64,000 nucleotides of DNA from Portunus trituberculatus (GCF_017591435.1 NC_059300.1:1464718-1528717), one strand, 5' to 3'. Shown: positions 47,581 to 61,196, counted from the first letter of the stretch. The notes: generated by a model from the letters alone, not told the origin. Translations and numbers: made by a program.

Positions 47581-49579
47581 CTATGAATGGTTGGCAGCAT
47601 GATTTAAATGCTCTTTAGATTTTATTGAAGTCTTAAGTGACATGAAAAAAGTATGTTGTATGTTGTACTTCTTGATATTGTACATATTTTATTTGGGGTC
47701 AGTGGTATATTATGTATGTAGAAATTCATACATTAGAGAACTTCTAAAAAAAAAGTTATATTCTCTCTCACTTTTTCTAGTGGACAAAGTCACCTTGTTC
47801 TTGTTTAAATGAACATATTTTACTTACGTATTATGTAATACATAAAAATATGCAATATACCAAAAAAATAATACTAGTGCACAGGAGCAACATGATGAGA
47901 ACTAAGATTATTGCTAGTGATCTTGGCACTGACAGTAAATCAACAATAAATCAGATGAATTCTTGAAATCATAAAAGAAGTGTGCGTGGAATCTATGAAA
48001 TGTGATTTCAGTTAGAAATTAATGTTTTATATTTTTATTTTATTTAATTATATGATTGTGTTTTAGTAGACAGAGGTCAGTGTTTTACTTCCATATAGTC
48101 TGTATGAAAAAGTATTGTACAAAAAATAGTTGGTTGAGTACATTCATTACATTAAGAAAAATTTTATACATACATCTTGCATAAGGAACATATTGCTTGA
48201 ATGCATTTTCTTTATTCTTGGAAAAATCAATACAGATGTTTTGTTGAACATTTCAAGCTTGGTGAATTGCTCTTGTAACTTGTCTTTTATTACAGCTCAT
48301 AAATTTTGTATTGAAAAAATTTCTTGTGCATAGCTAGGTGATTTTATTGTGAGGATATTTAATGATTTAGCAATAAGAGCTGGTGATCCATCCATATGAT
48401 CCTATAGATTATACAGCCATGTTCTCACAACTGTCAGAGGGTTTTGTCCATTGGCAATTTCTGGCAACTTTCCACTAAAGATGCATTCTCTGGTAGTTAC
48501 AGTGATGTTCATACATGTATTCATTCTTTGGATCAGAAATCAATACATACTTTAAAATGTAACAGGTTACAGTAAATCATGATTGAAGTCTAATTACATG
48601 AAGTCTAAAGGATAAATAATACAAAGAATAAACAAGTAAAACTCTACAGGTAACACATCATGTTTCAGCAGCTGAAAATCACATATGAGTTTGTCATCTT
48701 CAAGGAAGCATTTGTGTGAACGTCATTTTTTTTCTGAATTAACAAAATCCTATGTATTTTGAAAATTTCCATTTTCAGCAATCTCATTTAGTAATTTTCC
48801 CAAATACATATTTTTTAATAACAGTATTATCAACAATATATCATTGTTCTAGACAAAACAGAACAGAAGATAACGTATGTTTTAAAAAGTTTTAATAAAA
48901 TATCAAATTATCCTTATTAAAGCATTATCACACATGAAATTTTTATTGTGCAAATTGAATAAAGTTTTGTAACTATAATAATAATCACACTAATAGTTTC
49001 ATGTTGATAAAAGATAAGTTGTGGTAAAAGTTGATGTTTTGGGATGCTGAACAAAGCACACCAAACAATGTGACAACACACAACCATGTATCCAGTCCTT
49101 TAATCAGTGATGTAGCAATGCTAGTAAAGCAGTGGGTCAGACCTGGAAGTGTGTGATGAGGTAGATGAAGGTATGAAATTCACTGCCAAAAGTATTTTCT
49201 TCCTATCCTCACTTTTAGACAGTAAAGCTCAACTACAAGAAGTTGTGGTTGGGGTTTTGGTGTGGTACTTTTTCATACAATCATTCCATGGAAGAAATAA
49301 AACACAAAAAATACCTGCTTATAGCAGACAATTAAAAAATCTTTTCAGAAATCCATTTTATTATATAGTATTTAAAAATTGTGTACTGTCTGTGATTAGA
49401 ATTTAAGGAGATTTAGTTAAGTGTATATTTAAAAGGTTGAAGAAGGACTTGTTTGTATTTTCTTCTTATCCATGTCACAACATTCTAAATAAAAATAGTT
49501 TTTTAGTGTTGTTTTGTAAACTAGTATGTGCATAACATGATACAGTTTTCATTCATTCTTTACTTATCCAGAATTTTCT
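47581..49579. other. 3' flank of the cystatin gene
   Basis: A/T-rich sequence with several AATAAA words, the first at 47945. The 3' UTR probably ends in this stretch. No other gene was seen. Confidence 0.5.
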
Positions 49580-51400
<1,821 letters not shown>

Positions 51401-51431
51401 TGCCAGACATTCCTCTACAGAGGAATGTCTG

Positions 51432-51670
51432 GGGCCGCCGTGGTACAGTGGAACCATGCGTGCTTTGGGGTCCGAGGAGTCTCCAAGCGCACAGGTTCGA
51501 ATCCTGTCCATGGTCCGAGTGTAGGTTGGGCTTCCTCACTCGGGGCAACGGTTTCCTAGCAGATGGGCTTTGAGATAGGAGGTACCCCAAAAAGTATCCC
51601 CTTTAGCCCAGAAATTTCCGTGAAAAGCCCACATGGTATAAATGAATAAAAAAAAATAAATAAATAAAAG
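51432..51670 (+). repeat. tRNA-derived SINE, family 2
   Basis: The head GCCGCCGTGGTACAGTGG has an A-box-like word, then AGGAGTCTCC as a long variable arm and the B-box GGTTCGAATCCTG, a layout like class II (Ser/Leu) tRNAs. A body of about 130 bases follows (TTGGGCTTCCTCACTCGGGG and so on) and an AATAAAAAAAAATAAATAAA tail. It is not a functional tRNA, because the acceptor stem does not pair well. Confidence 0.75.
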
Positions 51671-52390
51671 AGAGAGAGATCACCGACTGATCTTTGGTTG
51701 GGAGTGACTCATTTGCAATGGCATATTAAAGAAATGGGGAGGATGACGTGTGGCCATGCACCCCATTTTGTAAATAAGAATCCTAATAGAAATGTTTAGT
51801 AAAGGAAAGGATAGGAAAATATATACTAGTGTTATGATTACGATTGGATACCTGTATTGAGTTGAGCTCAGTTATTTCCACTTTAGTTTTGTGTTGGGTT
51901 TATGGTAGGATATAAAGTGTGATTGAAAAAAATTATGTGATAAGTACGATGTCAAATTGTGAGCTGTGAAAAGACCTTTGTACTTGGGGCGGGAAGCCAG
52001 AAAGAGGAAGAATATAAAAGATGAATGCTGAGTGTGAGTGAGCAGTGATAGTGGTATACTGTATTATGGCTGCTTTCACTTTGGGCGGCTAAACTGTGCA
52101 GGTGCGCTGTGTGCGCTCACACATAATTTTGCTGTTATATATGACCACCTTTAGTGACAGCATTTTGTACTGGAGAGTGGCAGTGTAGAGTGGCTGAATG
52201 ACTAGCGTATATGTAGCACCACTCACATGCCACATACACCAGCCAGTACAATGAGGTCATAACTCTGTGCTCATATTCCATACTTAGTATAAACGTGGGG
52301 CTACTACACATAATTTTCATTCTCTTCCCCCTTATCATTATCTTTATTATCTTCATCTTGTTTTTATTCATGCACTTCTTCTCGTTCTTG

Positions 52391-52500
52391 TTGTTGTTTT
52401 ATTATTATTATTATTTTTATTATTATTATTATTATTATTATCATTATACTATTATATAATCATTGTTATTACCATCATCATTTTCTTACTATTATTATTA

Positions 52501-52543
<43 letters not shown>

Positions 52544-52812
52544 CATTGTTTTTCCTTGTCCTCTTCCTCCTATACTTCTTTTTCCCTTCTTTCTTTTTCT
52601 TGTCGTCCTCCTCTTCTAAGTTTCTTCTTCTTCTTCTTCTTCTTCTTCTTCTTCCTCCTCCTCCTCCTCCTCCTCCTTCTTCTTCTTCTTCTTTCTTCTT
52701 CTTCTTCTTCTTCTTCTTCTTCTTCTTCTTCTTCTTCTTCTTCTTCTTCTTCTTCTTCTCTAATTATTATTATTATTATTATTATTATCATTATTATTAT
52801 TATCATTATTAC

Positions 52813-52852
<40 letters not shown>

Positions 52853-52858
52853 ATTACC
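52391..52858. repeat. Long mixed trinucleotide microsatellite (ATT, TTC, TCC)
   Basis: Blocks of (ATT)n, (TTC)n, (TCC)n, (TTC)n and (ATT)n follow each other with few interruptions. Shorter (TCC)n, (TAC)n and (TGC)n blocks follow at 52925-53085, then about 23 T bases. The homopolymer-like open frames here (Ser, Phe, Leu, Tyr or Glu runs) are not genes. Confidence 0.93.
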
Positions 52859-53113
52859 ATTATTATTCCTTCTCTCACCCTAACAGGCTACTTCTTTCGT
52901 TTTCTTTCCTTCTTTCCCACCTTCTCTGCCTCCTCCTCCTCCTCATCATCATCATAACCATCATTAGCTTCTTTATCTTTTAAAAAGGCTACTACTACTA
53001 CTACTACTATTGCTGATGCTGCTGCTGCTGGTCACTGGTGGCTCCGCTACTTACAGTGCTGCTGCTGCTGCTGGCGCTGCTACTAGTACTTTTTTTTTTT
53101 TTTTTTTTTTTTT

Positions 53114-53996
53114 AGTCTTACTTTATTTTGTTAGTTTGGCGCTGTTGGAATCCGATGTTTTGCGTTTGTGATTCATTGCTTGGTTTGTAAATTTAGTGAT
53201 CGAATTATTTAATAATCATTAACTGCTAATGTGTTATAATTTAGTTTAATGTTAAATGCACAAAGTTACGTATTTCAAGTGAAGCGCATAATTATATATA
53301 TAATCAATGGAACGAAAATTGTCGTACAAACATGCATATCATCTACTGTATTAGACTGTTGTATAGGTCAAAATCGGCTGAATATTACTTCAAAGACATC
53401 TCACTACTTATTTTTTTTCCATTAATGCACAATCATAAGACAGATTAGATGTGAAAAAATCGCTAGAAATTATTAAGATGGTACATAAGAGGCAACTGCT
53501 AGCAAGTTTGGCAACACACCTCCGCCACCTTGCCATTCTCTCCGATTCCTCTTCCACGTGTGTAGTATCAGCTGGCCTTCGGCAGTGTTTTCAGTGTGTA
53601 TTTACCTGTGAAGTTTTAACAGATAAGCGTGGTGCAAAACAGTGCTCACGGTGTGAATCAGCTTCATAATCATAATTGTGAGTCATGTGCATTGACTGTT
53701 ATTAATTAAAGCGATATAAGAATGACAAGATTACGAGACTGTTTTATCTTAGTGACAGGGCAAGGTTATACCGTGTGCAGACACTCTTCAGGGACGCTGT
53801 GGTCCACAAATACTGCCCACTACCACCACATCATGTAATGACTTTCCTACCACGTGTTTTGTGATATGTGCTGTGCGAACACTAAAGACCATGCCGTAGC
53901 AGGTTCCTCAATCTGATTCGTATAAAGTGGCCCACATTTGGATAGATTAAATAGGAATAGTGCTCTGCAAGTATGTGGGGACTAGTCCTCAGAGTC
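53114..53996. other. Unassigned stretch
   Basis: Nothing was recognised. A 72-codon plus-strand frame at 53451-53669 has several Cys but no known domain. Confidence 0.4.
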
Positions 53997-54319
53997 CAGT
54001 GATTCCCAACCTTTACACCTTGGAGGAACCCCTGTAATCATTTTTCCTATTCCATGGAAACCCTATATATGGTATATGGGTGTCTTCTTAAGAGCAGTAA
54101 CCCCTGTTCATGCATATTATTTGCTCTCATGACTATATACATACTACTACCTGACACGTACGAGTATGTTGGTGTCTTAAAAGTGTTTGAAACGTGTTGA
54201 GTAGGAATTATGAATTATGAATTAAGATCACAGTCATCTTGTAATAGTACATCAAAATTTTACCGGTTTCTCGCGGAACCCCTGGTGATGGTAGGCGGAA
54301 CCCCGATTGAGAATCACTG
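53997..54319. mobile_element. hAT-like MITE
   Basis: The left end CAGTGATTCCCAACCTT and the reversed right end CAGTGATTCTCAATCGG are inverted repeats. Internal words GGAACCCCTG near the left and GCGGAACCCC near the right give the familiar look of hAT MITEs. The flanking octamers agree poorly, so the target duplication has decayed. Confidence 0.7.
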
Positions 54320-54363
54320 CCTTAGACACATATGTGTTGATATGAAGTGTCTATCATTGCTGA

Positions 54364-54653
54364 GGCGGGTTCACACGTGCCATTTTGCGGCTGAAATTGC
54401 AAGTCTGTAGAGGTATCGACTGAGCCCTTCAAGTCGGAAAACGTCACACATAGTGACCGGAAAGTATTGACTATAGTTGACGTCTTGGCGGGAAGTGAAT
54501 GTGGCACTCTCATAAAGAAATTGTCCCACCCATTCGTCTCGATTCCCGGCTCCCCCTTTTACAGCCCCTCCACCGAGCTGATTTGACGATATATATAATG
54601 GAGCCACGCTATTGGTTAGAGAGAGAGAGAGAGAGGCAACTCTGCTGTCCCCC

Positions 54654-54694
<41 letters not shown>

Positions 54695-55252
54695 ATTCGG
54701 TTGCTCTTCTTTTGGCGTACTGGAAGAGTCAACAGAAAAGAAAATGCCTGTGGATACATCCCTGGCTAAGTAGAAGGAAAGAAAGAAGTGTCTACCATGC
54801 ATACAATAAATAATCTTAACGAGATTATGCACAGTTGCGATCAAATTAAATCCTGACAAGTCTTCAATCCGCACCTCCAACAACAACACCCTGCGTTGAA
54901 GGAAACAGTTCTTGGAGTGGCAGCTATTTCGTCGAACTACGATTTGCGATTTTTTTTTTTTTTTTATTTATTTATTTATTTATTTATTTTTGTTTTTTTA
55001 CTCTAATTAATTTCTGGGGTCCCGATGTGTTCTTTTTCCCTCACCAACTCTTAACATCTTCTCCATACCTTGAAACCACATTTTCAAAGCTTATTCCGTG
55101 ACGTCACAACATAAATATAGTCCCAAATCGACTGGACAGGACCAACATGTTGGTCTTGTTTTGCGACTGGTTTCTTCAGTCGCTAAGCACCTATGTTCAG
55201 TCGAAAACTACCGACTTGCAATTTCAGTCGCAAATTGGCACGTGAACCAACC
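54364..55252. mobile_element. DNA-transposon-like element with GGTTCAC inverted ends
   Basis: The left end GGCGGGTTCACACGTGCC and the reversed right end GGTTGGTTCACGTGCC extend inward through a shared GACTGAAATTGCAAGTC-type block, about 50 bases in all. The interior holds (GA)n and (CT)n tracts (54620-54692) and a GTCCTGTCCAGTCG region. No transposase or clear target duplication is seen. The end style suggests Harbinger, tentatively. Confidence 0.6.
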
Positions 55253-55569
55253 TTTATGATACGTAGAGACTAGCTACTGTTCTATGTTCACACGTTCTCA
55301 ACATTTTCGTTCAGATTTCAGTGCAACATGGTTGTTGCGCGCGTCAGCTGATAATAAAAAAATCATTAACGTTAACAATGGAAGTCTATGAAATGTATGG
55401 AAAAAATTAGATGCTCAATATAATTCAGGAGAGTTTTAGATTCCCAATTAATTTGATATTTATCTTCGTGTAAAAACAAAAACTAAATAGATAAAACTAC
55501 GTCATGTCTGAATCACTGATCTTAAGCGTTATGTAATCCATGGGAAACGACGGCGATATGTAATAGAAT

Positions 55570-55647
<78 letters not shown>

Positions 55648-56335
55648 AGTTATTCCTATACCATGCTCTTTAATTATTTTACGAAAACTAACTGCAGTGC
55701 TCATGTCGTTAATGTTGCTCCTAATCTCAGAAGAAGAAAAAAAGAAAAATATTCCCATGTATAATATTGCAGTTCGATAGTGGTAACAAAAAGGTGATAA
55801 AGAAAGACAGGGAGAGAACAGTCGAAGAAATAATGTAACCATCTGAGAGAATTTCTATAGAATTGCAATGCATTCAGAGCTTCACATACACGTAATCAGT
55901 ACTTAGTAGAGAGAGAGAGAGAACCTGGCATTATGCAAGTTGACCATGAGATAGGAAAGTTCCCCAAGCGAGTAATAGGAGAAGGGCAACTCTTGTGAGT
56001 TAAAAAGACTGACAAAGGGGCCTCGTTCCAAGGCATAGTACGTAACAGTCGTGACGAAAAAAATCCACTATAACAGAGAGAAAGGGTATATCAACGGGGT
56101 TTGATGACGTTTTTGCGCCCTCGAGCCCCACACAGCTTCAGGAGTACGTCTACCTCCCGCGGGAGGTAGAATTTGAATGTCGAATTAATTCCATTCATCC
56201 TTTATGTCTTTCCTCCTCTCGCCTACTTAAAGCTTCATTTCTTCTATGAATAAAGTCTACAGCGTTTATAGTAGGATCGTAAAAAGAGCTCTTCTGAGAT
56301 GCACAAGCGACATCGGGCAATTTCCTCTGGGCGGT
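55253..56335. other. Unassigned stretch with (CT)n and a short perfect palindrome
   Basis: A (CT)n tract lies at 55572-55646. A perfect 22-base palindrome occupies 56149-56170 (core CCCGCGGG). No gene was recognised. Confidence 0.5.
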
Positions 56336-56344
56336 CGTTTTGAC

Positions 56345-57621
56345 AGGGCGTAGTAAAAAATCTCTCAAAAATCTGTTTTGTCACATATCCTACAAGGATA
56401 CAGCATATCTCCTACACACAATAATATGTTGTCACATCAACTACATGTGTAGGCGCACCCCCATAGCGGGGCGCCTCTGCACTTGGAGCTTCTGGCTCAA
56501 TACACTCCTGACGACCTTGACCAGTCAACAAGTAAAGTTGTTATACATCCATTCTGCGCAGTATCATTCACATTCAGACATGGATCGAGTTTAGTCTCGA
56601 CCCAGCAGTATTTTTTTCTCCATTCGACGGGACAGACGGCATTATTGTACTCCATTGCTCCTGGACAAAGCATGGCTACTATTGAGGGGAACATCCACTT
56701 CAATGCAGTGGTTTACAAAGACAACTCTGGATTCCGGTACCTCCGAAATGTGGCAAGAAACAACAAACTATACCTGCGTTGCATTCAGCACCCCAACTGT
56801 GGAGGAAGAGCCGTATTGTTGGAGGTAAGAACAGTTGTAAAATGTTATAGACCAGGGAGTTTGGTAAGATTTAATCAACTTCACTGCTAAAGGTTTTCCG
56901 TTAAAACGACAGAGATTCACTGGTAGATTCACTGGTGATGATGGTGGTGTGAGGTGTTGTTCAAATTATTAAGCAGTCATATTTTACAGACAACTGGACT
57001 GGTGTCATCAGAGCAACGCAAGGTCACAACCATGAATCATCTGACTTTGCTGCAACAGATCTGAGGAACACTCCTGTGTAGATTGCATAACTATCCTTGT
57101 ATCAACAGCAGATGCTAACAACCCTGCAACATGTCCCACTTGTACTGCCATTCATGACAGGCTTGAGGTTTACGTTTAAAATGTGCCATAGTAATGTTTC
57201 ATTTTTTATATACATATGTTTTAGTGAGAAATGAAAAAAATGTCATTGTAATGCTTCATTTTATATATGTAAGTTTTACTGAAAAATAAAAAGTGCCATT
57301 TTAATTCATGTGCCTTCAGTTTTTAGTTTTATATACATCAGTATTCTCCAATTTTTAACTTGTAGGAGATATGACAGTATAACTGTAGGAGTTATGCCAG
57401 ATGCACCATACTGCCGGAGCTTCTACACAAAAACAAGTGTCAGGCACATTTCCTACATAACAACTTTATACCCAGCGTATTTCCTACATAACTTGATACC
57501 CAGCATATTTCCTACACCTACTGCGTGTAGGAGATATGCTGTATCTCTGTAGGAAATATGTCACTATTCTAAAAATTGCTTAATTTGTAGGATGTGTCCT
57601 GTAGGAAATGTGGCGCAGCCC
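56345..57621 (+). mobile_element. MULE-like element with FLYWCH-like coding remnant and 9-base target duplication
   Basis: It is flanked by exact CGTTTTGAC at 56336-56344 and 57622-57630. The element begins AGGGCG and ends GCAGCCC. A longer inverted repeat lies inside (CACATATCCTACA...ATCTCCTACAC at 56382-56418, mirrored at about 57523-57562). The interior has many CCTACA words. A coding remnant at 56671-56826 reads FRYLRNVARNNK and LYLRCIQHPNCGGRAV, like a FLYWCH zinc finger. A downstream piece near 57020 gives GHNHES with the two expected His. Frames of the two pieces do not join, so it is broken. Confidence 0.7.
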
Positions 57622-57630
57622 CGTTTTGAC

Positions 57631-58469
57631 TGAATGACTGATACCGCGCGCTATTGGATGATTTCTGGAGGTCCTAGGAATCCGGAACCCCGAAACGGGC
57701 TCCGGAGAGTGAATGTTTGTTGCCAACGCTATGATGGACACTACTTAATGTAATGTGTACCGTAAAGATGTACTGCGGCCGTGGGTATTGTTCCGCTACC
57801 CCACGCCACGCCACACATTCAGTTGTACTGAACGCAGCTTGGAGTACACTCACGCTCGCTTGGCAATCTACTTGCCTGTCTTTCTTTGACTGGTCCTCCT
57901 GTCAAGCACAGCCAGTCTACCTCTACAGTCTACTGTCTACAGTCACACTCCAGTGTGTAGACTGTAATTCTGCATCATCACGCAAGCTACAAGCTTCATT
58001 CAAGGCACCCAGACTACAAGTCTCTGGCCGCCGGCTACTCATCAAGCCTCCACGCGCTCGCTACCAAGTATTTTGTATTCCTACAATAAACACAGGGAAG
58101 CTTCCCCCTGGTGTTTCCTTCCATCACACTTGCTTATGTCGTTGGTGCCACTGCTACCAGGACAACGCCCTGCACAACTGTGTTGTCTGGAAGAATTCTG
58201 AGGCAAAGAGGGCTAACATTTAATAGATTTCTTAAAAACCATTTTTTTTTTTTTTAACAATGTAATTGTACCTTCGTGTTGCAGAAGTGTTCTTTTCATT
58301 CTTGCATCTCGCCTCTATCAACATCATATCATTTGATTATCATTAAATAAGAAAAAAATGCGATTTACCAGTTATCTCGTTCCAGACAAATTTTAACTAA
58401 GTAAGATATTTGGTTGACTAGATACGGTTCACTCATCACCTTCACTTCCATAAGAAAGTAAAAATTTTA

Positions 58470-58470
<1 letters not shown>
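57631..58470. other. Unassigned stretch upstream of CISD3
   Basis: G/C-richer than its surroundings. A 156-codon open frame (57753-58223) has no recognisable domain. A possible solo LTR reading, with AATAAA near 58083, could not be confirmed. Confidence 0.35.

Positions 58471-58471
<1 letters not shown>

Positions 58472-58549
<78 letters not shown>
58472..58549. repeat. (TA)n microsatellite upstream of CISD3
   Basis: A TA run of about 78 bases ends about 60 bases before the CISD3 start codon. Confidence 0.95.
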
Positions 58550-58552
<3 letters not shown>

Positions 58553-58610
58553 ACTTATTTATTTCAGTGTACGTGTAGCCTAAGAGACGTGTAGTGGAAA
58601 GATTGCTGCA

Positions 58611-60090
58611 ATGGCTGCCCTAAAGGTTCTCAGGATGCCAACTTTCAACTTAACTCGACTATTGACGCAAGTAAATAAATTTAATGTCTATTAGGTTGTA
58701 GTGCATTTACTACAATTCATATACAGTCTTCAGTACTTTGTTTTTCTTCACTTCGTTTAATGAAAGTAAAGTCTAAACAGAAAACATAGGGTAACTAATT
58801 AAAGTTGGGAACATTGCAATTATGAGTGGTAGAAAGTAAGCGATAATGTTCATTATTACATATGAATAAATTTTGTCCGTTTTATAAAATTTATAATGTA
58901 TATCAGCTATTATTTTTGCCTCCCATGCAGAGTGCGGCCACACGCGTTCCCTCGAATACTCAGGAACGAAAGGGCGATGTAGAAGCACAAACAGAGTGGA
59001 AGCAAAAAGGAAGAATCCATTCCAAGAAGTCCGTGAAAGCGAATTTGGTGGGTGGGAAGCGGTACTTGTGGTGTGCCTGTGGGTATAGTAAGAATCAGGT
59101 GAGTGCTTTAGGTGTTCATGAAAGCAAACATTTTTCAAATTTCGTAAGGTGGGAACGATTATTTATAAGGATAGGGCTTGCTATTATTGTGTGTGTGTGT
59201 GTGTGTAATTCACCTCGGTCTCCTGCTGGTCACCCAGCTAGTCTTCCCTAATACGAAGCGAGCTCAGAGCTCATAGACCGATCTTCGGGTAGGACTGAGA
59301 CCACATCAACACACAACACACACCGGGAAAGCAAGGCTACAACCCCTCGAGTTACATCCCGTACCTATTTACTGCTAGTGAACAGGGGCCACACATTAAG
59401 AGGCTTGCCCATTTGCCTCGCCGCTTACCGGGACTCGAACCCGGCCCTCACGATTGTGAGTCGAGCGTGCTAACCAATACACTACACGGTGTGTAATTCA
59501 CCACCACGGTGCTGGTCATCCAGCCAGTCTTCCCCATTACGGAGCGAGCTCAGAGCTCATAAACCGATCTTTGGGTAGGACTGAGACCACAACACACTCC
59601 ACACACCGGGAAAGCGAGGCCACAACCCCTCGAGTTACATCACGTACCTATTTACTGCTAGGTGAATAAGGGCTACACATTAAGAGGCTTGCCCATTTGC
59701 CTCGTCGCGCCGGGACTCGAACCCGGCCCTCTCGATTGTGAGTCGAGCGTGCTAACCACTACACTACGCGGTGTGTGTGTGTGTTTCACTGTATGATCTG
59801 CTGCAGTCTCTGAAGAGACCCAGACGTTACCCTACGGAACGAGCTCAGAGCTCATTATTTCCGATCTTCGGATAGGCCTGAGACCAGGCACACACCACAC
59901 ATCGGGACAACAAGGTCACAACTCGATTTACATCCCGTACCTACTCACTGCTAGGTGAACAGGGGCTACACGTGAAAGGAGACACACCCAAATATCTCTA
60001 CCCGGCCGGGGAATCGAACCCCTGTTCTCTGGCTTGTGAAGCCAGCGCTCTAACCACTGAGCTACCGGGTGTGTGTGTGTGCGTGCGTGC

Positions 60091-60136
<46 letters not shown>

Positions 60137-60505
60137 AAGAGGACTTGATCGTGTATGCGTAATGGCTTTTTTGCAGCTCTCCTTGTTTATTATATTCTTT
60201 TAAAGCAGACAGTGATGATATGTGACTCATAATTGGAAATCTTCTCTGGAACATGTATTTTCCTATAATGAATAACTATATGGTACTTACATTAATTACG
60301 ATTCCCTTGCCAGCCGTTCTGTGATGGGACACACCTATGGAAGAGATTCCGGCTCAAAATTAAGCAGCATCCGGTGTTTTTCAAGGCCCCCAAGGATATG
60401 ACAGCGTCCTTGTGTCTCTGTAAGCAAACCAACAAACCTCCGTACTGCGATGGCACCCACCGCAGGAAGGAAGTGCAAGAGGCAGTTATCGAGGAGCCCA
60501 AATGA
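58611..60505 (+). CDS. CISD3: CDGSH iron-sulfur domain-containing protein 3, mitochondrial (three exons)
   Basis: Exons 58611-58670, 58931-59098 and 60314-60505 join in phase 0 to a 139-residue protein. The first 20 residues (MAALKVLRMPTFNLTRLLTQ) are basic and amphipathic, as in a mitochondrial targeting peptide. Two CDGSH motifs follow: Cys68, Cys70, Cys79, His83 (WCACGYSKNQ and PFCDGTH, split by intron 2) and Cys110, Cys112, Cys121, His125 (LCLCKQTNKP and PYCDGTH). Each would hold a 2Fe-2S cluster. Two motifs on one chain and no membrane segment distinguish CISD3 from CISD1/2. It takes part in matrix iron-sulfur and redox handling. AATAAA at 60748-60753 fits as poly(A) signal. Intron 2 holds three SINE copies. 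Confidence 0.93.
59189..59206. repeat. (GT)n at the tail of SINE family 3 unit 1
   Basis: On the minus strand this is an AC run following the SINE end GGTGAATT. GT runs also lie at 59771-59784 and 60070-60080 at the unit borders. Confidence 0.85.
59207..59490 (-). repeat. tRNA-Val-like SINE, family 3, unit 1
   Basis: The minus strand begins with a tRNA-like head (about 59490 to 59418): A-box TAGTGTATTGGTTAGCACG, anticodon arm CTCGA-CTCACAA-TCGTG with anticodon CAC, and B-box GGTTCGAGTCCC. A body of about 200 bases follows (GATGTAACTCGAGGGGTTG, GAAGATCGGT, GAGCTCTGAGCTCGC). It ends in AC repeats. One mismatch in the anticodon stem and its position in an intron argue against a working tRNA. 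Confidence 0.8.
59491..59770 (-). repeat. tRNA-Val-like SINE, family 3, unit 2
   Basis: Same structure as unit 1, about 85-90 percent similar by eye. The anticodon stem CTCGA with TCGAG is fully paired and the anticodon is CAC. Its 3' end (GGTGGTGAATTACAC) runs straight into the head of unit 1. Confidence 0.8.
59785..60069 (-). repeat. tRNA-Val-like SINE, family 3, unit 3
   Basis: The head (60069 to about 60001) has GGTAGCTCAGTGGTTAGAGC, anticodon arm CTGGC-TTCACAA-GCCAG (anticodon CAC) and B-box GGTTCGATTCC. The body is related to units 1 and 2 but clearly diverged (GCCTATCCGAAGATCGGA). The acceptor strands pair only with a one-base shift, so it is a SINE head and not a confident tRNA gene. 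Confidence 0.75.
60095..60135. repeat. (CT)n microsatellite in CISD3 intron 2
   Basis: A pure CT run follows a GTGCGTGCGTGCGC transition from the GT tract beside SINE unit 3. Confidence 0.93.
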
Positions 60506-60747
60506 GAGGAGACGTGTTCGGATCGAGAGCAGCAGGGTGGCAATAGGCAGCGGATGTCTTTGATGATTGATCGAGTAATTGATCGAAACTGTAGCACTAC
60601 AGCAACCAAGACATGTGTCGTATGCTGTTGATAAACTGCTGATAAGAAGGTGGACTCGTGGAATAGTTGTTTATATATGTATATATGGTAATGACCACTC
60701 GCTACACTTATCAAATATTTTGATAGGTGTCAGTAAATCTTATTATA

Positions 60748-60753
60748 AATAAA
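60748..60753 (+). terminator. CISD3 poly(A) signal
   Basis: AATAAA about 240 bases after the CISD3 stop. A second AATAAA at 60836 is an alternative. Confidence 0.6.
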
Positions 60754-60974
60754 GTACCTATGACATTTAAATGAGTGAGATACTTCTAATCCTTATGTGA
60801 GCATCTTCATGGTGTATTTGCTGCAGAAGTTCCCAAATAAACTGAGAGTTGGAAGCTCTACTGAAGTTGTCATCAGCGATTACAAGAAAAAAAACAAGTG
60901 ATTATGCAATCTTCACTTTTCTCATTAAATATGCCAAAGGAGCTTTTTCAGACTGATACATAATACGTTGTCAT

Positions 60975-60980
60975 TTTATT
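60975..60980 (-). terminator. Poly(A) signal of the convergent ubiquitin-like gene
   Basis: AATAAA on the minus strand, about 217 bases after the stop of the minus-strand gene and about 220 bases from the CISD3 signal. Confidence 0.55.
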
Positions 60981-61132
60981 TAGTAAAAATTAGGTGCGAA
61001 TCACATATGAAGAACCAGTACATAAAACTGTACAATGGTGAATTTGCATGGCAAATGTTTGACAACACCTGTTAACTTGTGAATTGCAGTATGAAAAGGA
61101 AGGTGACAGTTCAGCACAGTCGCACCCCCTTT

Positions 61133-61168
<36 letters not shown>

Positions 61169-61196
61169 ATACATACACACACACACACACACACAA

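Noticed and set aside
52463..52983. Open frames rich in Ser, Phe, Tyr, Leu or Glu
   Set aside because: They arise from ATT, TTC and TCC trinucleotide runs.
53451..53669. A Cys-containing 72-codon open frame
   Set aside because: The cysteine spacing does not fit a known zinc finger and nothing around it supports a gene.
57753..58223. A 156-codon plus-strand open frame, or a possible solo LTR, upstream of CISD3
   Set aside because: No domain was recognised. No matching TG/CA ends or target duplication could be fixed, so neither a gene nor an LTR is called.
59418..60070. Three minus-strand tRNA-Val(CAC)-like structures as functional tRNA genes
   Set aside because: Each is followed by a shared body of about 200 bases and an AC tail. 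The acceptor stems pair poorly and they lie in an intron, so they are SINE heads.
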